From Thermodesulfobacteriota bacterium (GTDB taxonomy: Bacteria > Desulfobacterota_D > UBA1144 > Nemesobacterales > UBA2774): DNA of 6,174 bases. Of this stretch, positions 5,789 through 6,174 are shown one piece after another. The stretch covers positions 1 through 6,174 of the forward strand of contig JBCCIH010000151.1 in the NCBI GenBank assembly GCA_039028315.1, given 5' to 3'. Under the pieces are notes generated by a model. It was not told where the DNA came from, ran no database searches, and saw only the letters and a program-made list of their open reading frames with translations. Both the position numbers and the translations under genes were made by a program. How positions within the stretch are numbered: position 1 is the stretch's first letter; the number at the start of each line of letters is the position of its first letter.

Positions 5789-6174
5789 GTAATTCCTAAG
5801 AGCGGCACTACTATTTTTCTATATATAGCAGTATCCATAGCTTCTCTGGGTGGATTGATTTATGGATACGATCTTGCAGGTATAGCTGGAGCTATACTGT
5901 TCATTAAAAAGGAGTTTAGCCTCTCTCCTTTTTCCCAAGAGCTCATACTAAGCTCTGTTCTATTTGGCGCAATGATAGGGGCAGCGCTCGGCGGTAAACT
6001 CACAGATAAGCTTGGGCGCAGGAAGATTCTGATTATAAGCGCCGTGATTTCATTTGTTGGTGTTCTTGGCACAGTGCTGGCAAACGGCATATTGATGCTG
6101 ATTATTGCACGAATAGTTGTAGGAGCCGCGTTTGGCATACTTTCTTTTGCGGTCCCACTTTACATCTCAGAGAT
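5750..6174 (+). CDS. Sugar-porter-type MFS transporter, 3' end cut by window
   Basis: This is the N-terminal part of a 12-helix major facilitator transporter of the sugar porter group, moving a sugar or similar solute across the inner membrane, usually with protons. The 141 visible residues hold helix 1 (about 22-40) with the GYDLAGIAGA motif (39-48), helix 2 (about 65-80), the loop signature GKLTDKLGRRK (82-92), helix 3 (about 93-111), and helix 4 with RIVVGAAFGILS then PLYISE (121-141), which matches the second sugar-transporter signature. The frame reads through the right edge. ATG 5750 is the only conventional start in frame between the BFN stop and helix 1, giving a 20-residue polar leader, but it has no ribosome site directly upstream. 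The substrate cannot be told. The early codons hold a perfect palindrome, and the gene begins 49 bases after the BFN stop. Confidence 0.88.
   Translation, partial: MGLRSEISQIGGKVIPKSGTTIFLYIAVSIASLGGLIYGYDLAGIAGAILFIKKEFSLSPFSQELILSSVLFGAMIGAALGGKLTDKLGRRKILIISAVISFVGVLGTVLANGILMLIIARIVVGAAFGILSFAVPLYISE

Noticed and set aside
5860..6138. Minus-strand 92-codon frame opposite the MFS gene
   Set aside because: It is the antisense of a clear sugar-porter coding region and shows no domain of its own.
1..6174. CRISPR array, insertion sequence, tRNA or rRNA
   Set aside because: No spaced repeats, transposase, terminal inverted repeats or RNA-gene sequence were seen; genes are tightly packed and housekeeping-like.

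Overview
The window is an ordinary-looking stretch of a fairly AT-rich bacterial chromosome, with every supported gene on the + strand. The diderm T2SS genes (gspL, gspM and a roughly 300-residue AsmA-like gspN) and a periplasm-directed DUF151/BFN protein suggest a Gram-negative bacterium of the deltaproteobacterial/Desulfobacterota type or a related phylum such as Dadabacteria. That placement is inference from gene content only; there is no rRNA or other direct taxonomic marker.

Layout: the 3' part of dnaN (beta clamp, cut by the left edge) is followed after 17 bases by comF (phosphoribosyltransferase-fold DNA-uptake protein). The comF frame is interrupted by an in-frame TAA just after the PRPP-binding motif, and the next 16 codons still encode the expected family C-terminus. 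About 100 non-coding bases follow, with short direct repeats, an AT-rich inverted repeat and a weak promoter candidate. Then come gspL, gspM and gspN, each separated by a single base, then a small cupin 20 bases later, an 82-base gap, and a secreted bifunctional-nuclease-family (DUF151) protein. The right edge cuts a sugar-porter-type MFS transporter, whose first codons contain a perfect 18-bp palindrome.

Working together: gspL (a PilM-like cytoplasmic domain fused to a PilN-like periplasmic domain), gspM (PilO-like) and gspN should form the inner-membrane assembly platform part of a type II secretion or related pilus-like machine. The secretin, ATPases and pseudopilins are not here. The single-base spacing makes gspLMN a tight operon, probably including the cupin. 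The BFN and MFS genes may be read from the same transcript, but no clear terminator or promoter settles this.

I did not find a clearly new biological system. The points most worth checking are the comF nonsense codon, the palindrome with outer arms at the MFS translation start, and the small gsp module set beside dnaN-comF.
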